A program made the translations under genes and the position numbers. The notes beneath the pieces were generated by a model that saw nothing but the letters and a program-made list of their open reading frames with translations, was not told the origin of the DNA and did not search any database. 64,000 nucleotides of DNA from Armillaria gallica (taxonomy: Eukaryota; Basidiomycota; Agaricomycetes; Agaricales; Physalacriaceae): positions 992,001 through 1,056,000 of the forward strand of contig JBANDB010000003.1 in NCBI GenBank assembly GCA_037576215.1, written 5' to 3'. Below, one piece after another: positions 35,835 to 48,484 of the stretch; position 1 is the first letter of the stretch; each line of letters starts with the position of its first letter.

Positions 35835-36227
35835 TGTTAAGACCTGAACCCCTAACTAGAGTAAATAACAGTTGTCTCGTGTTCAGGCAGTCACCGTTAA
35901 GTCTCTAACCGATAGGAGATAAGGCAAACTATTAGTCTTAGTGATGGATTAAGCAGATAGATTCGGTATAGATTAAACATAGCTTGAAGCTAGGGTACAT
36001 GAAGCGAAGGCTACCTACTTATATGCTAAACATGAGGGTCTAAACATAAGTCATTCATGAGAGGCAAGAGGTCGAGCATGCAATGTCGAAGCATTATGGT
36101 GTATGCGATAGTGAGGGAATGAAGTGATAAGGTGGGAACGTCGCCAGTTACTGGTTTCCCATATGGATGAGCAGCCCGGGTTCATGGCAAAGGTAGGTTA
36201 AAGGAAAAAAGTGAATAAATCATAACA
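35835..36227 (-). repeat. 3' LTR of gypsy element 2
   Basis: Begins TGTTAAGACC and ends CATAACA on the plus strand. It keeps AGCTTCAAGCTA in coding sense, an exact complement of the primer-binding site. Confidence 0.93.
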
Positions 36228-36243
36228 TCACCCCCTTCTTAAG
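36228..36243 (-). other. Polypurine tract of gypsy element 2
   Basis: In coding sense AAGAAGGGGGTGA abuts the 3' LTR. Confidence 0.65.
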
Positions 36244-36262
36244 GCAGGCATCCCGACTGCTG

Positions 36263-39200
36263 TTAAGGTATGCTTGTCAGTTCGAAGGGAAATTTTGTGT
36301 AAGTTGAAGGATCATTGTTTCCCCCGAGTAGGTCCCAGAGTTGCTCTTGGTCATACCACACCTTTTCTCCCATGAATGGATCCATATAGGACTGCCAATC
36401 TGCCTGTCTGTTACTGACCACGTCTACATGTTCAGTGAGGTATTCTTCGATCAGCTTGTCAGCATCCATGTCGTTCTCCCATACCCAGCTGTTTGATTCT
36501 GGTCCATAGCCCTTCCATTTGACGAAGTAGTCTGTTGCTGTTCCTGGTGGTTCCCCTCATCTTCCTCAAACTCTCCATTGCCTGCTGTTTAAGACCTTTT
36601 CAACTTCGTAATGTTCTTCACTGTCTATCAGGTCTGGTGAAGGCGGGGGTGGTTGCTCTTGATTGGGGAATGCCAGAGGGATGTATGGAGTGAGCAGCGA
36701 CTTGTTGAAGGTGGAATGAATCTTCCAGTTGGTCAGTAACTTTAGTGTGTATGTGGAAGTGCTCTTTTTCTCTGTGATTTCGAAAGAACCCGTTCACTTA
36801 TCATTGATTTTTTTCTTCGGACGAGGGAGGTGGAGGTTGGCTGTATCAAGCCAGACCTTGTCGCCTATTTTGTACTCGATGGCTGGTTGCTTATTCTTGT
36901 CGTATTGTGCTTTCATTTGCGACGTGGCCTTTTTGAGTGATTTTTTGGCATTAGCATGGGTCTCTTGCATCTTGGAGACAAAGGTGCCTGAAGCAGGAGT
37001 GCAGAAGAGAGCAGTGGGTTTCATTCCTGGTAACACTGGGGGGTTATAGCCGTAATTGATTTCGAATGGGCTTTTGCCAGTGGAGGTGTGTGGTCAGTTA
37101 TTATGTGCAAATGCAGCAAGAGAGAGCCATTCTGCCCAATCGGTTCGGAGATGATTAACAAACATTCGGAGATACTTTTAGATCTCCTGGTTCACCCGCT
37201 CAGTCTGTCCATCCATCTGGGGGTGATAGGCGGTCGAGGTGTTCCCTTTAATTTGGAGAAGATCGTAGAGATCCTTCATGAACTTCGACATGAATACAGT
37301 TCCTCGGTCTGAAATGACAACCTGAGGCATTCCATGCTTGGCATATACCTCATCCCATAGGATCCTAGCCCATCCTTCTGAAGATAGTTCAGTGGAGCAT
37401 GCAACAGGAATAATCTCCTTGGAGAAGCGGTCTACTATCACAAGAATTGCATCATAGCCATTGCTTTTGGGCAATCCAGTGACCATGTCTACTGAGATGT
37501 GGGTCCAGGGTCAGGATGGTACCTCGTTAGGGTGTAATGGCGCTGCCTTGGCTTAGTTGCTGCTTTTCGCTTGTTGGCAGGTCTCGCAGGCCCATATGTA
37601 GGTTTCAACATCCCTTTTCATCTTCAGCCACCAGAACTCCCATAATACAAGTTCCTTTGTCTTCTCGATGCCTGGGTGCCCGGCAGTGATATGATCGTGT
37701 GATCAAGCAATAATTTCTCCCTGAAGGGTATGGTTGTGGGGAACGTAGATCCTGCCATCATACCAAATGAGTCCGTCCTTCAGTTTCATGCCATGCTCAT
37801 GGTTAAGGGATCCGGTAATGGCACTGTCCCAGAGATGAGTATCTCTGGTGGCAGCCTTCATGCTCTGATGGGTTTCTTCAAGGGTCGGCATAATCATGGC
37901 TCGAAAGTGTTCTGGAGACAGGACTACTACTTGATCATTGTCGTCCTGTCCCTGATTATGATCAGCTTGTCGGGAGAGAAGGTCTGCCTTCTTGTTGGCA
38001 GTTCCAGCTTTGTAATGAAGGGTAAAATGGTATTCCGCTAGCTCAGTAATCCATCGGGCTTGTTGTCAATTTACCTTTTGTGGCTTTTGGAAGTATTGCA
38101 GATTCTGATGGTCTGTCCAGATCTTGAAGTCTTGATAGGCGCCCATAAGATAATGTCTCCATTCTTCAAGAGCCAGCATGATGGCTAGCAGTTCCTTGTT
38201 GTAGATCTCGTAGTTACATTTGGTAACCAAGAGTGACTTCGACAGGAACGATATGGGCCTCCATCTGCCTTCTTGTTCTTGGGACAGAACTGCCCCAATG
38301 GCTCCCTCGCTGGCATCTGCTTTGACTCTGAACTTCCCCTCGTTTGTTGGTATCACTAGTATCACATCCTCCGCCAATTGCTTCTTCAGTTGGGCAAAGG
38401 CCTCCTGTTGAGCTTTGCCCCACTTTCATGTGTTGTTCCCTGTTAACTGGGTCATAGGCTTCACAATCTTGCTATAGTTTTTTATGAAGCGTCGATAGAA
38501 GTTGGTGAATCCTAAAAAGGACTGAAGTTCCTTCTTCCTAGTAGGTGTCGGCCAATCAACTATGCCTTTGATTTTAACCGGGTCCATTCGGATGCTTCCT
38601 TCACTGATGATGACGCCTAAGTACTCCATTTCGAGTACCTCGAATTCGCATTTCTCGGCTTTGAGGAACAATTTGTGTTTTCATAGGGTCACCAATACTT
38701 CTCTGGTGATCTGGCGATGTTTCTCCCTCGTTTTGGACATGATGAGGATGTCATCGAGGTAAATGGTTACTTTCCCAATGCGATGAGGTTTTTGAAGATG
38801 TCATTCATCATGCATTGAAAGGTGGCAGGGGAATTGGTGAGTCCGAAGAACATGACTGTGGGTTCATACAGCCCATGGTTAGTTCTGAAGGCTGCCTTCC
38901 ACTCATCTCCAGTTTTGATCCGAACATTATTATATCCCCATCGAACATCGAGTTTAGAGAAGTATTTGGTGCCACACAATTTATCCATGAGTTCGGAGAT
39001 TAGAGGGAGCAGGTATCAATTTTTAATTGTCATCTCATTGAGCTTTCGGTAATCTTGGACCAGCCTTAATTTTCCATCCTTTTTCTTGACGAAGAAAAAG
39101 GGTGAGGCCATGGGCGATTTGGAGGGACGTATCCTTCCACTGGACAGGTTCTCATCTAAGAACTTGTCTAGTTCCTCCTGCTCAGCCTGGTTCAGGGGGT

Positions 39201-41310
39201 AGACCTTACAGTCTAGGTTGGCGTTGGCATTCAGAATGAGTTCGATGGCATGGTCCCACGGTTTGGGTTCAGGGAGCTCGTCAAAGTTCTCCTTGTCAAA
39301 TAGATCCTTGAAGTCCCTGCACCATTCAGGAACCATTTCCTCGAATGTCTTTGCCTTCTTGCTTGCATTGGCCTGGGCTGCTAAATCATTGGCTACATGT
39401 CGCATTGCCCTAATGCGGATGGCTTCTTCAAAGCTTATTGCTAGGATGGTGTTGCCCTCTTCTAGCTCCTTGTCCCACTTGTCATATGGATCCACATCTG
39501 GTAGAGGAATCAGAGTGTGATGGCATTGGTACCGGGCAAAAGTCATCTTCCCAGTCCACCAATTGATCAACAGATTGTGCCTGGTTAGCCAGTTGTGCCC
39601 TAGAAATATGTCACGATCTTTCAATTCAGTGATAGCCAGATCAATATGTTCAGCATAGTCCCCAATAATGATGCGCATTTCTGCAAAGGCGGTGATCTGT
39701 CCTGCACTGTTTTTTGATCTGTCCGCATTGTAGATGGTGATAGGTGCCACCATTGTGTGGGTGGGAATATTATGCTTCTTGACAAAGGCTTGATTGATGG
39801 CACTGCTAGTGCAGCCACTGTCAATCAAGGCTGAAGACGATATGCAGGTACGATTCTCTAGCATCTTGATTTGGACATTGGTCATTAGGGCCTTCTCATT
39901 CCCACTCATTCAGCAGAGGTAGTGCCTGGGCTGGCACAGTTCTTCCATCCACTCCAGTGCGTTGATCCTTGTCATTTTTCACATTCTCTCAACCATCTCA
40001 TTGTCAACTTCCTCAACTCGCATCTTGTGGATCCAGTTCTTCAGAACTGCTTTGGCCTCTGACTCCGTCCTTGCTTCTTTTGCCCCATGGAACGTCCATT
40101 CCACTCCAAAGGGTTTAAGCCACTTGAATGGGACCTTCTCAGTCTTTGCACCAGGACCCAAAGGTTCGGCTACTGTTGACTGGGTCACCTCAGAGGCTAT
40201 AAGGGGTTTTTGATTAGTTTCCTGGCTTCGCCGAAAACTTGTATTGTCCTCATCATCAGGAATCTCCTCCATTCGTACCTTAGGCCCCCTTTTTACTGCC
40301 TGGGTGCTAGCCACTTCCTCCCCATTCTTCAGCTGAAGTTGAGTGGTCGGGGCCATTGCACATCCAACAGTTCTTGCCACATGTGCGTCTTTGTCGGGAT
40401 CGCCCATGGGGGTGTCACACTGATCCTCATTGGAGGAATCAGATTGCGGCAAGCCTGTCCTGACCTCAGAGCCGCTCCTAGGAGCAGCGGGCTTGACCTG
40501 TGCCAAATAAACGGACTTACCAGCTCGGCCTGTTTCCTTGGGACTATGCGAGGTCGTTCTGCCCCCCATGGGGCCTCTGCCAACCTGGTTCCAGCCATTG
40601 TCTTGCTGCTGGATTGCACTCCAGAGACTCTTGCAATGCTGCTGGTCATCAGACCATGCCATCAGTCTGCTGCGCATGGCATTCTGAGGGTCCTCCGTCC
40701 TGTGCCCAGTGACAGGTGTCACCTTTACTTGTGCCCTGGCAGGTGGCTCTGTCAACCACTTGATCATTTCTGGCTCTTCGTCTGTGGTGTTCCCCTTGCC
40801 AGGGGCCGCTTCTCCAAGGGAGGCGCTAAGCACTTGTTCCCTTGCCCCATCCAGTTGCTTATTGGGTGCTGTTACAATGGGTAGCACTATGGTAGGTGCC
40901 TTTTTGTCTGTTGCTTTCGCCTGTAATGAGTTACTTGCCGAACGTTTAGTCAGTGGAGTCATTCCAATGTCCTGTTTTGATTCTTCTTTAGTCTTCATTC
41001 CAGTAGTTATGTCATGAGCAGGTATATTCAAATGCATGATATCAACTACAGAAGTACAATGAGCTTTACTAGCAGGCAACAAGGGCGTACCGGATGAAAC
41101 TAAGTCCTTGGCTGAGTCAGTCGAATTGTTTACTGCTCGGCCCCATCTTTTACCTCTTCGATTTTCGAGTCTGTCTTTTCTTCCATTGCATGGTGGTCCC
41201 AATAGTAGTTGAGTCATCATAGTGCCTCTTCCCTTGTCTTTGGGTTCCTGGGACAATCTCATTTGAAGTGCCCGATTTCTCTGCATCGGAAGCACTTTGC
41301 TTTGGTGCAT
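36263..41310 (-). pseudogene. pol region of gypsy element 2
   Basis: The upstream half (41310-38767) is in one frame: a linker with KDLVSSGTPLL, protease with the intact core LIDSGCTSS near 39830, and reverse transcriptase from RPSKSPMASPFFFVKKKD to [16 protein letters not shown] single base is missing near 38768, in the codon just before the VTIYLDD motif. All later domains are in the next frame: RNase H (VKADASEGAIGAVLSQ), integrase (HISVDMVTGLPKSNG, VISDRGTVF, GQTERVNQ), the linker and the chromodomain (DYFVKWKGYGPESNSWV), ending at 36263. Stops interrupt it at many places, mostly TGA. Where element 1 has TGA after SSGRI, this copy reads RPSKSP. Confidence 0.92.
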
Positions 41311-43698
41311 GCCCTATCAATTTCCATTGGCGCACCTGCTCCCCTGAATGTCATACCTGTAGCTGTTTTCTTTTCTGGTACGTTGGTCTGGTTTCCCTTC
41401 GCTGGCGGGTTTGTCTTCACCTGTTGTTTCCAGTCGGCCACCTTGGCTCCCCTGCCCGTCTCTGCCTTTTGCATTCTCCAGTTATAGTTGATCCGTAATA
41501 TGCGTTGTTTCCACTCTTGGTAAGTAGTTGGGATGTCCCCATCAGATGCATAGATGGTGTCCTTGCTGGAAGATCTGCATGCCTTTTTGATCTGTGCTAC
41601 CATCATCTGGTCAATTCCAAGGACCCCTGCCTTGAATGCGAGTGACTCGAACTGTTGGAAGAACAAGTCTCCATCAGGGAAATTGCTCTGGCAGAGCCTC
41701 TCCCATTGGGCATACTTGATTTCAGCATTGGTGTTCTTCCAGAATCACCATCTGACTTCCATTACAAATTGTTCGTAGAGGATACACCTGATCTCTGTTA
41801 ATGTTCCTTCCCAACTCCCTGGCACATAGCTCCCACCAAACCTGGGCATCCTTGCCAAATTGGGATGCACAGAAGATGACTTTGTGCGGGTGGTGCTGGA
41901 AGTATTGATTGAACATGGAGAAGTACATGTCGCACTGAGAAGAACCAGGCGATGTCATTAGACTTGCTGTTGAAATTCTCGGGTTCCTTGACCATAGTAG
42001 GTTTCAGTAACGACCAGGGTCCTGGGTCCACTACTGTGAGTACCCATGGAGCTGGTGGATCTGGTGGTTTTGGCAGTGAAGGGTAACAGGGTGGTGCCCA
42101 CCTCTGAGGGATGGCAGGTGGCGCTAGCAGGTCAGGAGGGAGGGGTGGCTTGCCTGACAGTTGGGGTGCATTTGACGACCCTGCGCCATCATTGTTGGCA
42201 GCGGCAAAAAGCCTAGATGGTCCTTGCGAGCCAGGTGGGCCATATCCCCAGGGGTAGGTGTAGCTCAGCACTGCATATGCGTAAGTGGATACTGCGGCTT
42301 GTTGCGGCAGGACTGGTGGGCTGTCACTCATTGGCTTGGGAGTATGCGTCATCAGGGGTAGATCAATCTGGGGCCATTGGTAGTGGGCGGGTACCTCGAT
42401 GGGTTGTTCCTGGTGTATCGTATTGTAAGCTACACAGGCAAAGTGCCTAGCTTCTTCCTTTAGGATATAGCTATATCCATAGTGATCATAGTCAATCCCA
42501 GCCAGGGTTTCGGCCCAATTCAGATCTTCTACTAGCTCTCTCAGGAAATGGTTAAATAAATCAAGTAAAGGGGTGCGATATAGTATCTCGGGGATTTGAG
42601 TCAATTTACCTGTCGCTAGGAGGTAAAGGGCCCACAATATGGTTATCAGGGTGGTCAGCCAGGGAGGTGTTTGGGATCTGAGGTATTGGGACTGGGGACG
42701 GGGAGAGACTGCTCCAGCTTGCAATTCCATTGATATACTCTGCGGGGGGGGAGGACCTTGGTGCTGGCATTGCTGCTGGAGAAGTAAACGGTTTCTCCTT
42801 GGCTATCGATTCCAGCATTGGGCTGTTGCTTGTCGATCTCTCTGAAGGTCGCAGCTCAATATCTTTCTGCCTCTCTCCATGTCCTGTCCCACTCGTTGAG
42901 TCCCTTGCTCCTTCTTGGAAAAAGGAGTCTGACTTGGGTTCCTTCCAAGGGCCGCTGCTCAGACTCTGGGAATGACTCTCTGGTTGGCCTTGGGGGGGTG
43001 GGAGACTGCTCGGTGATCTGTACGGGCTGGTCCCACTGGATCTCGGCGGTGCCAGACTCAGGGGTCCTGGTCCAATAAGGGTTGCCTCTTCTGGGAAAGA
43101 AGGCTGTGTGGGGGAGATTGATGTTGTCCCAAAGAACATCGAGCCTAAACATGGAATCAGCAACTGATATTGGTGCTTCATCACCCCTAGTACTTCTGAT
43201 GGTAGGGTGCTCTGGAACTGGACTCCCTCATGGACCAACCTCCCCCAGTCCGAGTCAGATGAGGTACCTTGCCAAGTCTGCAGCGCTGTGGGCAGAAGGG
43301 GATCGTACTGTAGCGGCGGTATGGTCGGCAGGTTTGGTGTTCAAGGGGTCATTGGTAGAAAGCTGGATAACAGGGAGTCTAGCTCTGGCAGGGCTTCCAT
43401 TGCCGCCTTCCACCTCCCTAGGAAGGTCTTCTTCGTCTCTCCTGCTGATGAAGCGAGGGTGCTTGTCGACCATTGAGGTTCAGCGACTTGGTATGGGTGG
43501 GGGTGGGTAACAGTGGACCGGTGGTGGCTGCTGTGGGAAGACATTGTTTATCATAGGTTGGTTATGGTACTGGTTGTTACAAATGCAAGGGTATATCCCA
43601 TAGTGGTGCAAGGTTGCCAATACTATGGCCATTGTGAACAGAGCGACACTGACGCTGAAGAAGGCGGCAAGTAGGACTGTTTCGAGAGTTGACAGCAT
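41259..43698 (-). pseudogene. gag region of gypsy element 2, with hydrophobic leader
   Basis: The first ATG (43698) opens MLSTLETVLLAAFFSVSVAL, a membrane-type helix extending through FTMAIVLATLHH, followed by a Pro-rich stretch. The same frame runs through TGA stops into MVDKHPRFISRRDEED (43473) and MFRLDVLWDNINLPHTAFF (43152). The core then lies in other frames: TTLITILWALYLLATGKLTQ and PEILYRTPLLDLFNHFLREL (from 42730), CDMYFSMFNQYFQHHPHKV (41958) and FFQQFESLAFKAGV to the zinc knuckle CFRCREIGHFK (41666-41259). Two frame changes are needed in the core. The N-terminal helix is in the same place as in element 1 although the sequences differ. Confidence 0.85.
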
Positions 43699-43723
43699 GA
43701 GGGCTCCAGTTAAGGAGCAGAGG

Positions 43724-43738
43724 GAAGCTTCAAGCTAA
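43724..43738 (-). other. Primer-binding site of gypsy element 2
   Basis: In coding sense the bases after the 5' LTR are TTAGCTTGAAGCTT. Their complement AGCTTCAAGCTA is found downstream of the TATA box (CATATAAG) in the 3' LTR; in the 5' LTR one base differs but would still pair as G-U. The element 1 site has different bases at the same places, matched in its own LTR. Confidence 0.6.
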
Positions 43739-44131
43739 TGTTAAGACCCAAACCCCTAACTAGAGTAAATAACGGCTGTCTCGCGTTTGGGCAGTCACCA
43801 TTAAGTCTCTAACCGATAGGAGATAAGGCAAACTATTAGTCTTAGTGACAGATTAAGTGGATAGATTCAGTATAGATTAAACATAGCTCGAAGCTAGGGT
43901 ACATGAAGCGAAGGCTACCTACTTATATGCTAAACATGAGGGTCTAAACATAAGTCATTCATGAGAGGCAAAAGGTCGAGCATGCAATGTCAAAGCATTA
44001 TGGCATATGCGATAGCAAGGGAACAAAGTGATAAGATGGGAATGTTGCTGGTTACTGGTTTCCCATACAGATGAGCGGCCCAGGTTTGTGGCAAAGGTAG
44101 GTTAAAGGAAAAAAGTGAATAAATCATAAAA
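43739..44131 (-). repeat. 5' LTR of gypsy element 2
   Basis: 393 bases, equal in length to the other LTR. Differences from it are almost all transitions, many of them TG against CA at one former CpG. Confidence 0.93.
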
Positions 44132-44242
44132 CATTGGTTTGCTGAAAGGCTGTTGAAGGGACAGTAGCATTAATTAGCAGGTAAAATCTGTGAATTCTGA
44201 GTGTACAGAGCCTGGAGGCTCATCACTGCTGCAGACCAGGGC

Positions 44243-44860
44243 TTAGAGAGTTGTGATCCATGTTATATCCAGAATGTCAAAGATAGTGAATAGTGAATGA
44301 GCAATTAGATATAAGAGTAAAATAGACCCACCGAAAAAAGTACTTGCACCTGGTTCTAACATGATATAGCCCCCAATGTTGCAAAGGTTCTTCAAGACAA
44401 GGTGTCTACTGAGACCAATGTTGTTGTGCAAAATTTCAACAAGTGTGAAATTACATGCCCACATAAAGCAGAAACTGTGAAGCAAAATATAGTAAAGCAC
44501 CACCAAAAGACACACACCTGCCTTAGGGTAACTCTTCCAGATGGAAGCGGCTGCCAAGGCTTGTTCAGCTTATCCTCATATGTCCACCAAACACTTTTGG
44601 AGACATTTTCCTGAAGCATGTGAAACCATAGCCAAGTCATGGTCCGAATGAACAACCCAAAGTTGAACTTCTCAGACATGGCCAGACAGTAGACTAACTG
44701 TCATGTTGATGAGCATCATATATAACAGACGAAAAGTTAAATTTAGTATGACTGGGAAAAAACCTGTTTTATAATCAGATTGAGTGAGTAAATAGAGGGC
44801 CTCAAGCAGTAACTGGAGGACATCATAGTGTCACATACATCCTGAAGGCATTGGGACAGA
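44243..44860 (-). pseudogene. UbiA-family prenyltransferase / terpene cyclase-like relic
   Basis: Minus-strand pieces in order: LLLEALYLLTQSDYKTGFFP (about 44850-44770), then WLWFHMLQENVSK..YEDKLNKPWQPLPSGRVTLRQ (44640-44510), then, after a frame change, NNIGLSRHLVLKNLCNIGGY (44440-44360). The block N-V-S-x(8)-E-D-x-LNKPWxPLPSGR is the first Asp-rich prenyl-diphosphate binding region of UbiA proteins as seen in fungi. The family transfers prenyl groups in the membrane, or cyclises terpenes in some fungal members. Only the N-terminal half is visible, and the right end of TIR copy D lies 17 bases past its truncated end. Frame breaks mark it as dead. Confidence 0.65.
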
Positions 44861-47531
44861 GATGGATGAATTTAAACCATCTACAGTCACTATGCCAGCC
44901 ATGGTATCTCATGACAACAACCAAATCAATGCTCAGGATATGGACCTGCACAATAGAGAACTTGCTTTGGGTCACTGTCTAGATATTTGTGGACTGTCGA
45001 CAAACTATCTGATACTAGCACTAAAGCCTGAAAGCTTGAGAAACAATAAGGCTGGCCAAAAAGCATCCAGATTCTGAACCAGTATGGCACTGTGCCTCGA
45101 CTATGTGATACCACTAGACTTATGTGATACCCATCTTGGATTGTCATATGCTGACTGACAACATGCTGAACTTGGATGCTGAGGATATATTGCCATCTAC
45201 AATGGCTCATGTGTTATGTCTGTGGAGAATTCAAGTTTTCAAGTGGATGTGAACGTAGGGGGCATGTGCTGATAACATATTAAGCCTGCTTAGTCTAGGT
45301 GTTAATTTGGCTAAATATGATGTCTACATTGTATCAGTCAGCTGTTTGAATCTTGCTCCAGTCAGTCTTCTTTTTCTTTCAATTGTGTTGCATCCACTAG
45401 GGATTCCTGTCACTTTGAACAAGAAAATCAGGCACTGAAAGTACTGCACCATACTCAGTGTTGTTAAGCACACCAGTGAGTATCAGTACCATGGCTATGA
45501 AATAGCTTTGCAGCAATTGTTATAATATTGAGTGCTTATCACAGTCATAAGTATTTGCTTTGGCAACAGGTAGATTTAGGGATGGTTGCATATACATGGT
45601 GTTGCTTTACTAGCCCATGAGAGAGTATGAGATACCTTGACACCAGGCATATCAGTACTTCTTCTGCCACCTTTCTTTTTTCAAGCTTGTAAAACTCATG
45701 GACCCATCATGTGACTTTGATGATTCTGTTGGCTATAATTGAGGTATCTTGAAGATCATATTTATGCTCCAGCCTGTCTCTTTGATCGTTGTTCAATGGT
45801 GTTAGTCTGGGAAGTTAGACAGAGCAGACTGTATATAATACTATGTCATAACTCACTCGCTCTAGATGCTATAAGGCAGAGACTCTGTCCCTGTAACATT
45901 ATTGCTACTATTTTTGGAGTGATGTGGTATGTGGTTTGTGTTGGACACATTTACATGTATATCCTGCCAGGATTGCATGGCAGCTCAAGAAAGCATGAAG
46001 GAAGTAATTAAAAAAATAAGCATACCTTGCTCTTACTGTTTCAGGCTTCTCAAAGTACCGAAGTTGCTTGAAAGTCCATGTATTAGTCCATTTCAGATGC
46101 CAATGACTTTGTACTTGATGGCAATTGAATTTTCTATTTGCATCTTGGATTGAGGGTTCAAATGCTCATAAGCAACAGAAATTCAGATCAAGCCAGGCTC
46201 CCATTGATTTTTGCCATGCAGCACAAGCATCCCCATGGTCACAATCCCTGAGTATTGGCATATGCCACCACCATGAAAAATGTCAATTGGTTACACATAC
46301 AAATAATCACTTGCCTGCATTACAATAGCCTGTGATGATTAAGGGGGCTTTCAAGTTCATGTAATCATACCACTTGGAATATAAGGTGCTGCCAGCTCCT
46401 TGTAATATTGAGACATCAAGTGTGGCCCTTGTAAGTCAATATAATATAAGAGCTTATTTAAAAAAGCTTTTAATATGCATCTACTCACTGGCATTCATCA
46501 GGACAATTACAGGGCTCTTTTCGAGATTACAGTCATAAAGGGTCTTAGCTTTCAGAGCCTCCAAGTGTTGAGTGACTTCAACATTGCTTCAACAGGGTCA
46601 GATTCCAGACTTAGATAGTACTAGTAGTACAAAAGAAGTGATATAGAGCATAAGTTAGCAGAGATTAGCATTGAGCCCAAGCAAATCTTTAAACAGCATG
46701 CCAAGAGTTGGCATGACAAGCAATTGAAATGACTGTAACTATTGACATGGTCCAAATCCTTCTGATTCCAGCTTGCAACAAGTCACCAAAGTCACCTGTG
46801 ATGTGATGTCACAGACCCAACATGTGTTATTTTTGTTCCTTTCCTATCTCTCTCTTGTACCTTCCATCACATCCAATATGCCACACCAACCAAGCCTACA
46901 TGAAACCCCTCAGTAAATCCCAGAAAACTTTGCCAAATGCTCTTGAACTTCTCTTGACATCCTTGGCCTCAAGCAGTAACTCATTTTGGAGTGAGATCAT
47001 GTTGATAATAACTGGCCAATGGTCACTGGCAAAGTAAATTTAGTCCATATTGAAGAAGGCTAGGCCACCTGAGAGGGTATGTAATCCATGAAAGTGAATA
47101 AACATGATATCTAGCTCATTGGCTACTATTTGATCTCCTTCTCATAGATAATGAGAACGATAACGATAACAGGAACAAGCTGGACATCCATTCACATAGT
47201 GGCAGTGGCAACAGTAACAAGGCTGTAGCCATAAGCCTGGTGAAAGATCCTGACTTAATTTCCCACTGCATATATGCATGTATCAGAGCTCATGGCAGCT
47301 GCCACCTGCATATGGCGCATGACAGGTATGGCTATTTTTCTCTGCCAGGTTCCTGCTCACTAATCAGCATAGACATGGTATGCTGTTTCTTTCACTGAAG
47401 GTGTGATGACTAAGGTGAGCTGAAGGTTTTGCTTGGTGTTGCCATGTCATTGGCTGACATACCCTGCACATACTCTGACATGCACCATCATCAAGTCCCA
47501 GTTTTCCAACATTGGTGCAACATGAACGTAG
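44861..47531. other. CpG-poor stretch, no gene recognised
   Basis: A minus-strand run near 46590-46492 (HLEALKAKTLYDCNLEKSPV) looks exon-like but its family is unknown to me. The rest shows no defensible feature. Confidence 0.35.
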
Positions 47532-48484
47532 TGATATGCCTGCCAGGTGTACACCCTTTGAAAATGCATGTAATTTAACATTTTCTAGCAATACAATGGT
47601 ATTACATTGTACCCTTCAGTAAGACATAGAAAGAAAGCAACACCTTGTAAAGCAGAAGGTCCACCTGGTAACTTCAAAACAGGCTGTTCCAATGCTTGAA
47701 TAGAAGATCAGGTATTCTACCCAGTCGACCGAAGGTCCAGGCTGTGGCTCGTATGGTGTAATCGCCTAGCATCCCAGTGGAAGTTATCAGATCACCTGGC
47801 GATTAATCTAGTATGATCAATCAACCTGGTAGCCACTGATGAGATAATATCTGCCAGGCAGAGAGTTTAGCCTCACCAGGCTGGGTCAGCAAGTATATTA
47901 GTCAGTCATAAGACATTGGCAATAGTGTATCAGTAGAATAGTATAAATACAGTGCATGTATCTAGTGGGGAATCAGGTTTCTGACCCCCTGAACGCTACC
48001 AGGTGAATAGTATGGGTTTTATTGGTTAAGAGCTTTGAGTTGTAGACTCACCTGGAATAGAAAGATTGTGACCTGGTCACTTCATGTGTGCAAGAACCAA
48101 CAAGCAAGCAAACAGTATTAAGCTAGAAACAGAAAGTCAGACCCAAGAAACAGTTCAGAACCAGTCAGTGTGTTTTAAGTCACAACCAGGTGCAAAGTAT
48201 CAGTATTGAAACTGCACCAGGCAGCCAGCATGAGTTCAGAACCTGCACCAGGCAGTTATTCTGTATCAGTTTAAGTTTGTGTTCAGTAACACGTCAAACT
48301 TAGAGTGGACATCACAATATATTCTTTATACAAATCATATTCATTGCACCCGGAACTTGTAAAGTACAGTACAAAGCGCCGTAACCTGGTATAATATACC
48401 TCCCTTCAAACTGCAATTACTGAGTGTTAGTGTAGTGTGTTGTGTGTAGCACATCACATCTTCATAGGCACTCAGCACCTTTCA
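47532..48484. mobile_element. Solo LTR B, 953 bp, packed with CCTGG/CCAGG
   Basis: It begins TGATATGCCTG and ends CAGCACCTTTCA, flanked by perfect 4 bp duplications GTAG (47528-47531, 48485-48488). It aligns along its whole length with LTR A. Of about sixteen CCWGG sites, thirteen are kept in both copies. The TATAAATA box is conserved near 47943. Confidence 0.88.

Larger units (their letters stand above)
35835..44131 (-). mobile_element. Ty3/gypsy chromovirus, element 2 (complete structure, dead coding region)
   Basis: The LTRs are 35835-36227 (3' LTR in coding direction) and 43739-44131 (5' LTR), each 393 bp. CATTG flanks both sides (35830-35834, 44132-44136). The right LTR end reads ..CATAAAA where the left reads ..CATAACA; taking CATTG as the duplication makes both LTRs equal in length and means the terminal CA was lost by one substitution. 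All domains of element 1 are present in the same order. At least two gag frame changes, a one-base pol deletion and many stops make it inactive. It is related to element 1 but clearly a different family, since LTR sequence is shared only in short blocks. Confidence 0.93.
34309..44225. mobile_element. 1.6 kb TIR element (copy D), split by gypsy element 2
   Basis: The left part 34309-35834 and right part 44137-44225 together match copy C (8256-9853). The ends TGATGAGCCT and AGGCTCATCA are a perfect 10 bp inverted pair. The 8.3 kb gypsy element 2 sits between the two parts with its own CATTG duplication, so it arrived later. Confidence 0.65.

Noticed and set aside
40210..40884. 224-codon plus-strand open frame
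   Set aside because: It lies antisense to the pol/linker region of gypsy element 2 and shows no motif of its own.
41798..42730. Last 50 residues of the long gag frame in element 2
   Set aside because: After about 41960 homology to element 1 gag moves to another frame, so the tail is a shadow after a frameshift.
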